A program made the position numbers and the translations under genes. The notes beneath the pieces were generated by a model. The model saw nothing but the letters and a program-made list of their open reading frames with translations, searched no databases and had not been told where the DNA came from. Shown in pieces: positions 31,016 to 39,890 of a stretch of DNA of 64,000 bases. The stretch spans positions 54,691 through 118,690 of the forward strand of contig JBDRCC010000021.1 in assembly GCA_043822065.1 (NCBI GenBank), given 5' to 3'. Each line of letters starts with the position of its first letter. Position 1 is the first letter of the stretch. This DNA is from JBDRCC01 sp043822065 [NCBI: archaeon]. GTDB taxonomy: Archaea > Undinarchaeota > CAZHTU01.

Positions 31016-31951
31016 ATGTTAGACGACATAACCAGCCTCCCCGGCGTAGGGGAGCAGACAGCTGAAAAGCTTCGCGAACTCGGCTATGCAACAATTGACG
31101 TCATAGCCACAGCCAACCCGGACGACTTTGTCGAAAACATCGGCATATCAGCCGAGAAGGCCAACAAGATGATAGCTGCCGCAAGGCAGATGTACGACGT
31201 CACCTTCGAGACCGCAGACCTGCTTCTTGAGAAACGGAAGAGCGTCACCAAGCTCACCACCGGCTCAAAGAAGCTCGACGAGCTGCTCGCCGGCGGGGTT
31301 GAGACCAAGTCAATAACCGAGTCCTACGGCGCCTACGGCTCAGGCAAGTCCCAGATTTCAATGCAGCTTGCAGTCAACGTCCAGCTCCCGGTCGAGCAGG
31401 GCGGGCTTGACGGCAAGGCAGTGATAATAGACTCAGAGGGCTCTTTCAGGCCTGAACGGGTGAAGCAGATGGCAGAATCCCTCGGCTTAGACTCGGACAC
31501 AGTTCTGAAAAACATTTCCATAGCACGTGCATACACCTCGGACGAGCAGATGATGATTGCCGAGAAAGTCTATAACATGGCAAAGGACGGGGGCATAAAG
31601 CTCCTGGTCGTCGACTCGCTGACGGCTTTGTTCCGCTCGGAGTATACTGGCAGGGGAATGCTCGCCGAAAGGCAGCAGAAGCTGAACAGGCACCTCTCAA
31701 TACTCCACAAGATTGCCGACGACTTCAACGTGGTCGTCTACGTCACGAACCAGGTCCATTCAAAGCCTGACATGTTCTTCGGAGACCCGACCGCCCCAGT
31801 CGGAGGGCACATCTTGGGCCATGCAGCGACCTTCAGGCTCTACCTCCGCAAGTCTAAGGGAAGCAAGAGGATTGCAAGGCTTGTCGACGCCCCGCACCTG
31901 CCTGACGGCGAGACAGTCTTCAGCGTCTCAGAAAAAGGCGTGCACGATTAG
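31016..31951 (+). CDS. radA: DNA repair and recombination recombinase RadA
   Basis: 311 residues. An N-terminal helix-hairpin-helix DNA-binding domain (LPGVGEQTAEKLRELGYATIDVIATANPDDF) precedes the RecA fold. Walker A is GAYGSGKSQ 105-113, where most RadA proteins have GEFGSGKTQ. Walker B is LLVVDSLTALFRSEY, with the L2 DNA-binding loop NQVHSKPDMFFGDPTAPVGGHILGHA. It forms filaments on ssDNA for strand exchange. No intein is present. The Walker A change (Glu-Phe to Ala-Tyr, Thr to Ser) keeps the GxGKS core. Confidence 0.95.
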   Translation: MLDDITSLPGVGEQTAEKLRELGYATIDVIATANPDDFVENIGISAEKANKMIAAARQMYDVTFETADLLLEKRKSVTKLTTGSKKLDELLAGGVETKSITESYGAYGSGKSQISMQLAVNVQLPVEQGGLDGKAVIIDSEGSFRPERVKQMAESLGLDSDTVLKNISIARAYTSDEQMMIAEKVYNMAKDGGIKLLVVDSLTALFRSEYTGRGMLAERQQKLNRHLSILHKIADDFNVVVYVTNQVHSKPDMFFGDPTAPVGGHILGHAATFRLYLRKSKGSKRIARLVDAPHLPDGETVFSVSEKGVHD

Positions 31952-31956
31952 GGATT

Positions 31957-31996
31957 AAGCCCCTCCTGCAGGGGCTTACTTCTTATTTTTTCTTTT
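31957..31996 (+). terminator. Terminator of the rpa-radA transcript
   Basis: aagcccct (31957-31964) pairs perfectly with aggggctt (31970-31977) around a 5-nt loop, followed by acttcttattttttcttttt. It is 5 nt after the radA stop. Confidence 0.75.
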
Positions 31997-32288
31997 TCCT
32001 CAGCCTCAGGTCTTCCCTTATCGCCTTGGGCATCTTCAGGTCCTTTTCCTCTTCAAGGAGGGTCTCCTCTTCCCTTTCCAGCCTCTCCTCCTCTCTCTCG
32101 AGCTTTTCCTCCTCTTTCTCAAGAACCTTTACGTCGTGCTCGAACTCCTTTACCTCTCTGAGCTCTGTCATGAGGTACAGCCTCAGGCGCCGGAGGTGGA
32201 TGGTAAAAGCTATCAGGAAGACTACAATCAGCGACATGTACAGCGCCGCCAGCTCTACAAGTGGTATGTTTACTCCGAATACGTGCAT
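31983..32288 (-). CDS. Small membrane protein with a long charged coiled coil
   Basis: 101 residues. One N-terminal membrane helix (about 8-31) is followed by an almost pure Glu/Lys/Leu coiled coil (VKEFEHDVKVLEKEEEKLEREEERLEREEETLLEEEKDL) and a basic tail (RLRKKKK). It starts 4 nt after the stop of the 695-residue surface protein, so it is the second gene of that operon. It is paralogous to the 34452 gene on the other side: both open with MxVFG plus a hydrophobic helix and then an EEE(K/R)xxxEE coiled coil. Possibly a membrane-linked scaffold for the surface layer; function inferred only. Confidence 0.7.
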   Translation of the reverse strand: MHVFGVNIPLVELAALYMSLIVVFLIAFTIHLRRLRLYLMTELREVKEFEHDVKVLEKEEEKLEREEERLEREEETLLEEEKDLKMPKAIREDLRLRKKKK

Positions 32289-32292
32289 GCTC

Positions 32293-34380
32293 TCACTTCT
32301 TTCTGCTTTTGGCAGCCGCCTTCCTGTACCTGAACATTACAAGCCCGAGTATTACCAGGGCCGCTGTCGGCAGTACTACCATGAACACCAGGAGCGCAGT
32401 CCCGACCGAGGTCGAAACGCTCACCGGCTCACGCTCGGTTATGTCCACTATCTCCACCGAGTTATCTAACTCAATGCCGTTCCTGCTTAGGGTCGCGAAT
32501 ACTGTGTACTTGGCCTGCTTCATGGTTGAGGGCAGGTTATAGTCCTTGTACGTGACGTAAACCCCAGAATCAACTGTCGGCTCGAAGACATCAGCTATTA
32601 CAGTCCCCTGTTCGTCATTAAGGTTGACCTCTACTGTAACTGTCTGCCCAAGGAGCTCCGCCCTGTTTATTATCGTGTAAATCCTAAGGGAGTCCTTCCT
32701 CTCGTTCAGCAGTGTCGGCTCCGGTGCAACGAGGAAATCCGGCACCTCTATGTTTATCCTGACGTCCTCGACTGCGAGCACATCCCCCTCAGACCTGACC
32801 AAAATGCTTATGTCCTCTTGCGCAGGAATCTCGTACATCGGCGTAGCAACCTGGAAGTTGACAGTCAGCGTGTCCATAGGCTTCAGGCTCCCCCACCTCT
32901 GCGGCTCAGTGACCACCCAGTAGTCGGGAGTCCCCACAAGGACTTCAACATCGCCGTATGCCTTGGTGTCCGTGTTGGTTATCTTCACCGTTACCGGGAA
33001 GATGTCAAGCGTCCTGACCTGCTGCGGCACTGAAACATAGTCTATAGAAACGACCGGTTTGAAATCTTCGGCAATCTCGATTACTTCCCTCTCAAGCTCG
33101 ACTGCGTTCGCCCCTATGGCGAAAACCGAAAGCCCTGGCACCTCAGTCTCAAAGTAAAGGAAGTCGTCGTCCTGGTCTCCAGTTTCCGTGTCGGCAAGGC
33201 TCCAATCCTTTTCAAGCCTGTAGAAGTCCACCTGGGACTCATCGATGTTGTTTTTCACTATCCAGTCCTTCGTGACCTTGTACTTTACCCTTACTGCGTC
33301 TATGTCCTCTTCTTCTATGTTCTTCTTGTCGACGGTTATGTACTGTGTCTTGTCCTTCGGGACGGTTGGCGCCTCAGGAGTCCCGATAAGCGCCTTGAAC
33401 TTCAGTTCCACATTCGCCAGGTCCTTATTCGGCTTTATGTAGACCTCCTCTATTCCAATCCTGCTCTTGCCAACTTCCACTTTCGTGAACTCTCCGGCTG
33501 GCAGGCTGCCGACATCTATAGTCTTCCTCCTGCCTATCCCGACAAACTCAAACTGCTGGGCAGCGCCCCTGCCGGAGGGCTCCATGCCGGTGTCAACCTC
33601 TACATTGCGGTCGTCCACAGCGTCGCACGTGTCCCCTATCCCATCAGAGTCCTTGTCAGCCTGCGCCGGGTTCGGGTCGTTCAGGCAGTTGTCGCAGGCG
33701 TCCCCAACGCCGTCAGCGTCGCCGCCGTCCTCCTGTCCAGGGTTCGCCGTAAACGGGCAGTTATCCGGTGGGCTTGTAATCCCATCCCCATCCCCGTCAA
33801 GCACTCCAAACTCCGGGTCGCACGGGTTTCCATCCCCATCATCATCATGGTCCTCCTGCCCAGGGTTGTACAGCGTCGGGCAGTTGTCGCAGGCGTCCCC
33901 AACTTCGTCTACCATATCCTCGTCAGTGTCAGCCTGGTCACTGTTGGCGTCCATCAGGCAGTTGTCGCAGGCGTCCCCAACGCCGTCAGCGTCGCCGCCG
34001 TCCTCCTGTCCAGGGTTCGCCGTAAACGGGCAGTTATCCGCCGTATTTATTATCCCATCTGAGTCCGAGTCCAGCGGCGGCAAGATTATGTTGCAATCTC
34101 TGCATATCAGGTAGTATTGGTTATAAAGTGCAATGTAGTCGTCATAGAGCTGGCTCGCTTCATACTCGATTAAGGTATCCATAACGACAAGGCACGTTGC
34201 TTCGGTACCTGGCAGGCAAAGGATGAGCGTGGTATTAATCGGCGGCCTGATTATCGGCTTAGGCTTTATAATATTAATAACCGGAACTCCACCCTTCGCA
34301 GCCTCTGCAAAGTGCGGCATAACTAAAATCACTAAAAGCAAAACTAAGCACAGTTTGGGGATGAAATTCTTTGACGTCAT
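32293..34380 (-). CDS. Surface protein with thrombospondin type 3 repeats and a PGF-pre-PGF domain
   Basis: 695 residues. Signal peptide 1-28. Calcium-binding TSP3 repeats at about 100-260 show DxDxDGxxxxxDNC patterns with paired Cys, including an exact 29-codon duplication. A PGF-pre-PGF-like domain at about 275-440 has FEFVGIGRRKTIDVGSLPAGEFTKVEV ... VTKDWIVKNNID..FYRLEKDWSLADTE and PGLSVFAIGA. Ig-like modules follow at 440-650 (KPVVSIDYVSVPQQVRTLDIFPVTVKITNTDTKAYGDVEV). A C-terminal membrane helix plus basic KKxRKK tail ends the protein, facing the cytoplasm. The start is supported by minus TATA tttttataca at 34401-34410, 25 nt upstream. Confidence 0.8.
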   Translation of the reverse strand: MTSKNFIPKLCLVLLLVILVMPHFAEAAKGGVPVINIIKPKPIIRPPINTTLILCLPGTEATCLVVMDTLIEYEASQLYDDYIALYNQYYLICRDCNIILPPLDSDSDGIINTADNCPFTANPGQEDGGDADGVGDACDNCLMDANSDQADTDEDMVDEVGDACDNCPTLYNPGQEDHDDDGDGNPCDPEFGVLDGDGDGITSPPDNCPFTANPGQEDGGDADGVGDACDNCLNDPNPAQADKDSDGIGDTCDAVDDRNVEVDTGMEPSGRGAAQQFEFVGIGRRKTIDVGSLPAGEFTKVEVGKSRIGIEEVYIKPNKDLANVELKFKALIGTPEAPTVPKDKTQYITVDKKNIEEEDIDAVRVKYKVTKDWIVKNNIDESQVDFYRLEKDWSLADTETGDQDDDFLYFETEVPGLSVFAIGANAVELEREVIEIAEDFKPVVSIDYVSVPQQVRTLDIFPVTVKITNTDTKAYGDVEVLVGTPDYWVVTEPQRWGSLKPMDTLTVNFQVATPMYEIPAQEDISILVRSEGDVLAVEDVRINIEVPDFLVAPEPTLLNERKDSLRIYTIINRAELLGQTVTVEVNLNDEQGTVIADVFEPTVDSGVYVTYKDYNLPSTMKQAKYTVFATLSRNGIELDNSVEIVDITEREPVSVSTSVGTALLVFMVVLPTAALVILGLVMFRYRKAAAKSRKK
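33681..33767. repeat. Exact 87-bp direct repeat, copy 1 (inside the TSP3 gene)
   Basis: Positions 33681-33767 are identical to 33954-34040 without a mismatch that I can see. The copies start 273 bp (91 codons) apart and encode 29 residues of a TSP3 unit. Synonymous sites are unchanged, pointing to recent duplication or gene conversion. Confidence 0.75.
33954..34040. repeat. Exact 87-bp direct repeat, copy 2 (inside the TSP3 gene)
   Basis: Identical to 33681-33767. Flanking codons differ on both sides, so the unit boundary is sharp. A third, diverged relative covers about 33870-33900. Confidence 0.75.
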
Positions 34381-34421
34381 GCCCTTTTTATATACTACCT
34401 TGTATAAAAACGTCCGCCATT

Positions 34422-34439
34422 ATTAAATATATATAAACC
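34422..34439 (+). promoter_or_regulatory. TATA box of the second membrane coiled-coil gene
   Basis: ttaaatatatataaacc is centred about 22-26 nt before ATG 34452 on plus. It is divergent from the surface-protein promoter (34401-34410, minus). The two paralogous systems thus start back to back within 71 bp. Confidence 0.5.
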
Positions 34440-34451
34440 ATCTAAACTCCC

Positions 34452-34751
34452 ATGATAGTCTTCGGATTTGAGGTCTCAATACTGCAGCTGATACTTGGCT
34501 ACGCCGTACTCAGCGGCGCCTGCCTGATATTCCTGGCTGTCGAGCTCTACAAGCTGAGCTCGCTCCTTCTCCTTGAAAAGGGCGCCCTAAGCTCCTTCTC
34601 CAGCGGTCTCAAAGAATTCGAGGCGGAAGAAAAAAAGATAGCGCTCGAGGAAAAACGGATATCGAAAGACGAGCGCGAGATAGCCGAAGAGGAAGGCAAG
34701 CTCAAGGGCATAATCTCCCGCGCCGGCAAGCGCATCAGGCGCAAAAAATAG
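34452..34751 (+). CDS. Small membrane protein with a coiled coil, paralogue of the 31983 gene
   Basis: 99 residues. MIVFGFEVSILQLILGYAVLSGACLIFLAVEL is an N-terminal membrane helix. LKEFEAEEKKIALEEKRISKDEREIAEEEGKL is a charged coiled coil, with a basic tail GKRIRRKK. It shares the MxVFG start, helix position, coiled coil and Lys/Arg tail with the 31983 product. It precedes the giant 1,695-residue surface protein by 51 nt. Each giant protein therefore comes with one small coiled-coil partner. Confidence 0.7.
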   Translation: MIVFGFEVSILQLILGYAVLSGACLIFLAVELYKLSSLLLLEKGALSSFSSGLKEFEAEEKKIALEEKRISKDEREIAEEEGKLKGIISRAGKRIRRKK

Positions 34752-34802
34752 CCCTATGAAAGGGTATTTAAACAGCACTTTAGAAAATATATTCGAGGAA
34801 AT

Positions 34803-37800
34803 GTGGTTGGAAAATTAGAGCTGTCATCCATCTTAGGCATTGTGATATTTATCCTAGGGGCACTTATCTGGACCACCACCCCCGCTGGGTTCCTAATGCG
34901 CGACCACCTGACCGGCTTCGCAACCTTGAACGCCGGCGATGCGTGCACCATCGACAGCGACTGCATATCCGGCTACTGCAGGAACGACTACGACGGCGGG
35001 AGCTTCTGCGCGGAAAACTCGACAGCCTGCGTGCATGATACCAGCCAGTACCCCTCAGAAGATAATCCGTTCTCGACAAACATTTCGGACTACAATGGTA
35101 GTGATTATCATTGCAAGGATGGTCACTGGTCTGAGGACCCGTTCCAGAACTCAAGGACGTATTCCAGTCTGGACTTCTCGGCCGCAGGCATGAACGCATC
35201 AACCGCGGTTACCGTCTTGGAAGGCGCAATCCTGCAGTCTGCGACGCTCTCAGCAAAGTTCAACGGCACCCAGGCATACTGGATGACTTACAGCGCCTCA
35301 CCCGATGACACCCGCCTCACTTACGACTCAGCAGCGTCGTCCGAGCCTTCTGTCCTCCTCCATCCCAATGGGGACGCCTCAATAGTCTGGACTGACGCAA
35401 GGGAAGGGGGAGAGGAGGTTTACTACAAGAAAATAAATGCAACAGGCAGTATGCTGGTCAACGACACACGCCTCAGCGCGGGCGGGCTGACGTCTAGGTA
35501 CGTCTCCGCAGCCATTGACACCGCAGAAAATATCTATCTCGTTTGGGAGGACGCGCAGGATGTATACTTCAAGAAAGCCAATTCTACGGGCGGGGAGCTC
35601 GTTTCACCGACACAGCTCACCAATAGCACTGATGCCTACCGCCCTTACGTAGCCCTTGACAGCTCAGGCAGCATCCATATAGTCTGGTACGACCGCAGGG
35701 ACTGGGTGAAGGGCGCTGACATCTACTACACTAAAATAGACGGCAGTGGGGCTACAGTCGTCGATGACATGCGGCTGACTACAAGCGGCACCGGAAGCTC
35801 CCCAATTGCGGTCGTAGACGCATCAAACAGCGTCCACGTCCTCTGGGTGTCGTCCTCTGAGGTCTATTACACAAAACTCGACAACAGTGGGAACACTATA
35901 ATAGACGACACCCAAGTCACCTCAACAGGGGCGAAATCAAATTTTCCGCATGCCACGGTCGATTCCTCAGGTAACATCTCCTTTGTTTGGACGTATGAAC
36001 TCGTTTTACATTCGGTTTCTGAAATATACTACAAGCAGTTAAACCTGACCGGCTCAGAGCTGATAGGAGACACTCAGCTGACATATACTTCTGCTTTCGC
36101 ACAGAAGCCGAAGATTGTAAACCAGTCTTGCGCGCTTTTTGTTGCCTGGTACGATTCCCGCACAGGTAACAATGAGGTATACTACAAGAAGCTTAACGCA
36201 ACTGGCGGCACGCTGATTAACGATACGCAGGTGACCAACGATGGCGGCGCCTCCACATACCCCACTGTTGCGGTCGATCCAGACCTAAGCGTCTATATAG
36301 CATGGCAGGACGACAGAGCCGGGAACAGCGAGATATACTTCGAGAGGCAGAGCTACGGCTCAAACCAGATTACCGCAACCCTGGAAGTCCCGGCAGCACC
36401 GCCGGCGGTTACCCTCAGTAACTCAGGCACCTACTACTCCCTGAATATGACCTCCCAGCTCCAGCAGTACATGAACTCCTACTGCACATCGGGCAACTGT
36501 ACAATGCCGATAACTGTCTCGGTCAACTCCCAAGCATTGGTAGTCCTAGACAACCTCGCAGTAGTCTACGCGACGATGCCAGTCCTTGACGCGCTGTCAA
36601 ACCAGACCATTGTGACAAACCAGCCGTTTGTGTATGACATAAACGCCTCTGATTTGGACGGCGGGCCACTTACCTTCTCTGACAATACTGCCCTCTTCGA
36701 CATTGACCCGGCAAGCGGCGTAATATCTTTCACCCCAACAGAATTTGGCAGCCACTTGGTGAACATCTCAGTATCAGACGGGACCTACTCTGACTCCCAG
36801 GTAGTTCTCTTTACCATAAACTCGCTGTCGGAATGCACCTACGATGCCGAATGCCCGTCGGGCTACTGCAGGAACGACTACGACGGCGGCAAATTCTGTG
36901 CTGTCAACACGACAGCCTGCGTCCACAATGGAGATCAATACCCGTCAGAAGCTGCCTACTCCTCAAACAAGATAACACTCGCACCAAGCACTTACAGGTG
37001 CAGAGGCGGGCACTGGTCTGAGGACCCGTTTGGCAACAACAACACATTCTCTGACGTGTCGTTCATCGAGGCAAAAACGGATAGCTCATCCTTCATCGCC
37101 CCCCCTATACGGATGATATTCGATTCCGCGTATATGGACGTCAGCGGCAAACCAATTACGCTTGCCCCCGGCGCTTACATGGGGCCATACACTGACTCTC
37201 TCAACGATGTCGCCTTCATAGACAAAGAGACGGTCAACGGAGATACGAAATTCTTTGTTTCAGGCGGCTACTACCAACCAAGTTTGTTCAAATCCGCGGT
37301 TGCAGTCTACAATTACTCAAACGGCGCATTCAATCTTGAGAACATGACACTCCTTTATATCAATGAGAAAGCATGTGGCCTCGACGCAACCACTGTAAAC
37401 GGCGAAACGAAAGTCTTTGTGTCAGCAACGGGCTCTAGCGGAGTTGTGCTGGCGGTCTTAAACTACACAAACGGGAAGCTTTACGTAGAAAACTATACCG
37501 CCACTCCAATTGGAACTATTACTGAACAAGAGGTGGCAGTCGCCTTCGATGCCGGAGGGCAGAAAAAGATATTGACCACGCTTAAGCCGAGCCTCAACAC
37601 AAATGCGCTCATGGTGTTTAACTACACTAACGGCAAGCTATACGCGGAAAACTACACGCTTGTGAACAGCTCAATAGAGCTCATATTTGACGCTGCTGCT
37701 GGCGCAATAGACGGCCAGCCAAAGATTTTCATCAGCGGATATTTTATTAAAATGCCGGAGTTTGTGTTTGAGGCGGTATTGGCGGTATACAACTACACCG

Positions 37801-39890
37801 ACGGAAAGCTCTACGAGGAGGACATACTCCGCGACCCAGCCAATACTTATGCATACGGCGTTGCAGTCGCAAACATAAGCTCTCAGCCAAAGATACTGGT
37901 TACTGGATACAGTTCTAACTCCAACATCTACACCAGCATCTACAACTACACTGGCGGGAAGCTTTACCAGGAGAACTTCACCACTCTCCGATTGGCGCCG
38001 TCTTCCGGTCAGGCGGTAGCACTTGCCGAGTTTGGCGGGCAGGAAAAAATACTCTCTGCCGGATCTGTGACGGACGGGGTTTCCCCTTCCAGCAATACCG
38101 ATTTCCTGTTCGTTGTATACAACTATACTGAAGGCAAGCTGCTCGTCGAGAACTACACGATCCAGGATAACAACGCAAACTACGATTCCGTTGCCTCCGT
38201 TACTGTCGCCAACATAAGCGGAAGGCAAACCGCAGTATTCGTGGGGGACAGCGGCGCGGGAGGCAGCAATATAGGAAGAATTATGGCATACGATTACTTC
38301 CTGGAAAACGTTACAGAAACCCCGTACGACGTTTCCGTTGACGTTGGCACCGATAACTCTGTTGAATGGCAGTACACCAGCTATCTAAACCAATCAGTTG
38401 CGCCGCACACAATCGACCTAAAGAGCACGCTCGAATCCCTTACACAGACTTGTGAGGATGCCGACCATGACCTTTTCTGCGACTCTATACTGATAGACGT
38501 CTCCGTTAGCGGGAGGGGAGTAATAACCCTAGATAACCTCCGCATAGCGTACAGTTACTACCCAGACACCGGCCAGGCTTGCCAGGAGAATCTTAACTGC
38601 TCGCTGCGCTACTGCAGGAATGATTACACGGCTCAGAAATACTGCGCGTACAATGCCTCCACCTGCGTCCACGACGGCGATTGGTACCTCTCACAAGGCT
38701 TGTTCTCAAGCTTGATGGACGCGTATGGCACGAATAGACGGTGCAACCTCGGCCACTGGTCGCAGGACCCATTCGCCGATGGCAACACTTACGCCTATGC
38801 GATCTTCAACAGCAGCTTCGGCGAAATGAGCTCAAACGCCTCCATAATCATAAGGCCTTACAAAGGCGGGAACGTCACCGAAGCCCACTTCTTCGTAACC
38901 TCCGAAACCAATGTCACAAACAACACCCTCAACAACGTCACAATAGACGTAGGCAATGACGGCACATACGAGTGGAATTACACGGGTAACTTCACACAAA
39001 CCCAGTCACCGGTTAACCTTTCGTTCGCATCAACCCTCACAGAGCTTGCAGCAGGCTGCACCAACACAAACGATGCCTATTGCGACGGCATATACATCAA
39101 CATCTCCGCCAACGGAGCTGGAACAGTAACCCTTGACAACCTCCTTATAGACTACAGGCTGCACGACGGCACCGGCTGTGATGCAGACTACAAATGCAAT
39201 TCGCTCCACTGCGTCCATGGGACTTGCAGACCGACATACCCCTACCCTAATGACGGGTACTGCGACCCAGGGGAGTACTGCGAAAATGAAAATGCCTGCT
39301 GCAATGAAATCACTGTCCTGCCTGCATATCCGCGGCTTCCCCGGCCCGGTCAGATGCCTTCAAGACCGCCTTCAAGCGCGCCGCAGGTAGAGATTGACGG
39401 AACCACAGGGGGAGGCGGCGAAAAAGGGTCGATAGAAGGGACTGGAACCAAAGCAGCAATAGCTGAAGACACGGAAGTAATGGCGGAGCGTGAGAGCTGG
39501 TGCACCCCGATAGTAATAATAAAGAACGTGGTGCCCGTAGTGAGCATCGTGCACACCGAGGACGGGCCGATACTAATTGAGCTTACCGACTCGCAGGGCG
39601 TATCGCTCAAGTGTGTCCACATAACGGTTGTATTCACATCAGGTCAAGTCTTTACCCTGAGGACGAACGAGCTCGGCTTTGCAGAAATAAAGACCTACGA
39701 AGGCGATCCGCTCGAAGTAAGGATTGAGGAGGGTGGAATAGCGCTTGCAACACTCAACAAGGATGAGCTGGCAGCCGCGACCACAATGATCTCGCCGGAG
39801 GCAGCCCGTCAATTCAGCACGTGGATGGTAATTGCCCTTGTAGTGATGATACTACCCCTTATCTTCTTCTACCTTATGATGCGGCGCTGA
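34803..39890 (+). CDS. Giant modular surface protein (1,695 aa), Cys-rich modules and two propellers
   Basis: Start GTG 34803 (GAGGAAAT upstream; TATA tatttaaac at 34765-34773). An N-terminal hydrophobic helix (about 5-25) serves as signal or anchor. Four Cys-rich modules of the form DCxxGYCRNDYDGGxFCAxNxTACVH...C..GHWSEDPF lie near 47-120, 678-745, 1255-1325 and a shorter 1455-1520. Between them are a propeller (about 170-520, repeated VxxDxSGxxxxVWxDxRxGxxxIYYxKxNATG), a cadherin-like domain (LSNQTIVTNQPFVYDINASDLDGGPLTF) and a second propeller (about 790-1160, YNYTxGKLYxENYT blades). NxS/T sequons are dense. A C-terminal membrane helix (about 1671-1692) anchors it. Confidence 0.8.
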   Translation: MVGKLELSSILGIVIFILGALIWTTTPAGFLMRDHLTGFATLNAGDACTIDSDCISGYCRNDYDGGSFCAENSTACVHDTSQYPSEDNPFSTNISDYNGSDYHCKDGHWSEDPFQNSRTYSSLDFSAAGMNASTAVTVLEGAILQSATLSAKFNGTQAYWMTYSASPDDTRLTYDSAASSEPSVLLHPNGDASIVWTDAREGGEEVYYKKINATGSMLVNDTRLSAGGLTSRYVSAAIDTAENIYLVWEDAQDVYFKKANSTGGELVSPTQLTNSTDAYRPYVALDSSGSIHIVWYDRRDWVKGADIYYTKIDGSGATVVDDMRLTTSGTGSSPIAVVDASNSVHVLWVSSSEVYYTKLDNSGNTIIDDTQVTSTGAKSNFPHATVDSSGNISFVWTYELVLHSVSEIYYKQLNLTGSELIGDTQLTYTSAFAQKPKIVNQSCALFVAWYDSRTGNNEVYYKKLNATGGTLINDTQVTNDGGASTYPTVAVDPDLSVYIAWQDDRAGNSEIYFERQSYGSNQITATLEVPAAPPAVTLSNSGTYYSLNMTSQLQQYMNSYCTSGNCTMPITVSVNSQALVVLDNLAVVYATMPVLDALSNQTIVTNQPFVYDINASDLDGGPLTFSDNTALFDIDPASGVISFTPTEFGSHLVNISVSDGTYSDSQVVLFTINSLSECTYDAECPSGYCRNDYDGGKFCAVNTTACVHNGDQYPSEAAYSSNKITLAPSTYRCRGGHWSEDPFGNNNTFSDVSFIEAKTDSSSFIAPPIRMIFDSAYMDVSGKPITLAPGAYMGPYTDSLNDVAFIDKETVNGDTKFFVSGGYYQPSLFKSAVAVYNYSNGAFNLENMTLLYINEKACGLDATTVNGETKVFVSATGSSGVVLAVLNYTNGKLYVENYTATPIGTITEQEVAVAFDAGGQKKILTTLKPSLNTNALMVFNYTNGKLYAENYTLVNSSIELIFDAAAGAIDGQPKIFISGYFIKMPEFVFEAVLAVYNYTDGKLYEEDILRDPANTYAYGVAVANISSQPKILVTGYSSNSNIYTSIYNYTGGKLYQENFTTLRLAPSSGQAVALAEFGGQEKILSAGSVTDGVSPSSNTDFLFVVYNYTEGKLLVENYTIQDNNANYDSVASVTVANISGRQTAVFVGDSGAGGSNIGRIMAYDYFLENVTETPYDVSVDVGTDNSVEWQYTSYLNQSVAPHTIDLKSTLESLTQTCEDADHDLFCDSILIDVSVSGRGVITLDNLRIAYSYYPDTGQACQENLNCSLRYCRNDYTAQKYCAYNASTCVHDGDWYLSQGLFSSLMDAYGTNRRCNLGHWSQDPFADGNTYAYAIFNSSFGEMSSNASIIIRPYKGGNVTEAHFFVTSETNVTNNTLNNVTIDVGNDGTYEWNYTGNFTQTQSPVNLSFASTLTELAAGCTNTNDAYCDGIYINISANGAGTVTLDNLLIDYRLHDGTGCDADYKCNSLHCVHGTCRPTYPYPNDGYCDPGEYCENENACCNEITVLPAYPRLPRPGQMPSRPPSSAPQVEIDGTTGGGGEKGSIEGTGTKAAIAEDTEVMAERESWCTPIVIIKNVVPVVSIVHTEDGPILIELTDSQGVSLKCVHITVVFTSGQVFTLRTNELGFAEIKTYEGDPLEVRIEEGGIALATLNKDELAAATTMISPEAARQFSTWMVIALVVMILPLIFFYLMMRR

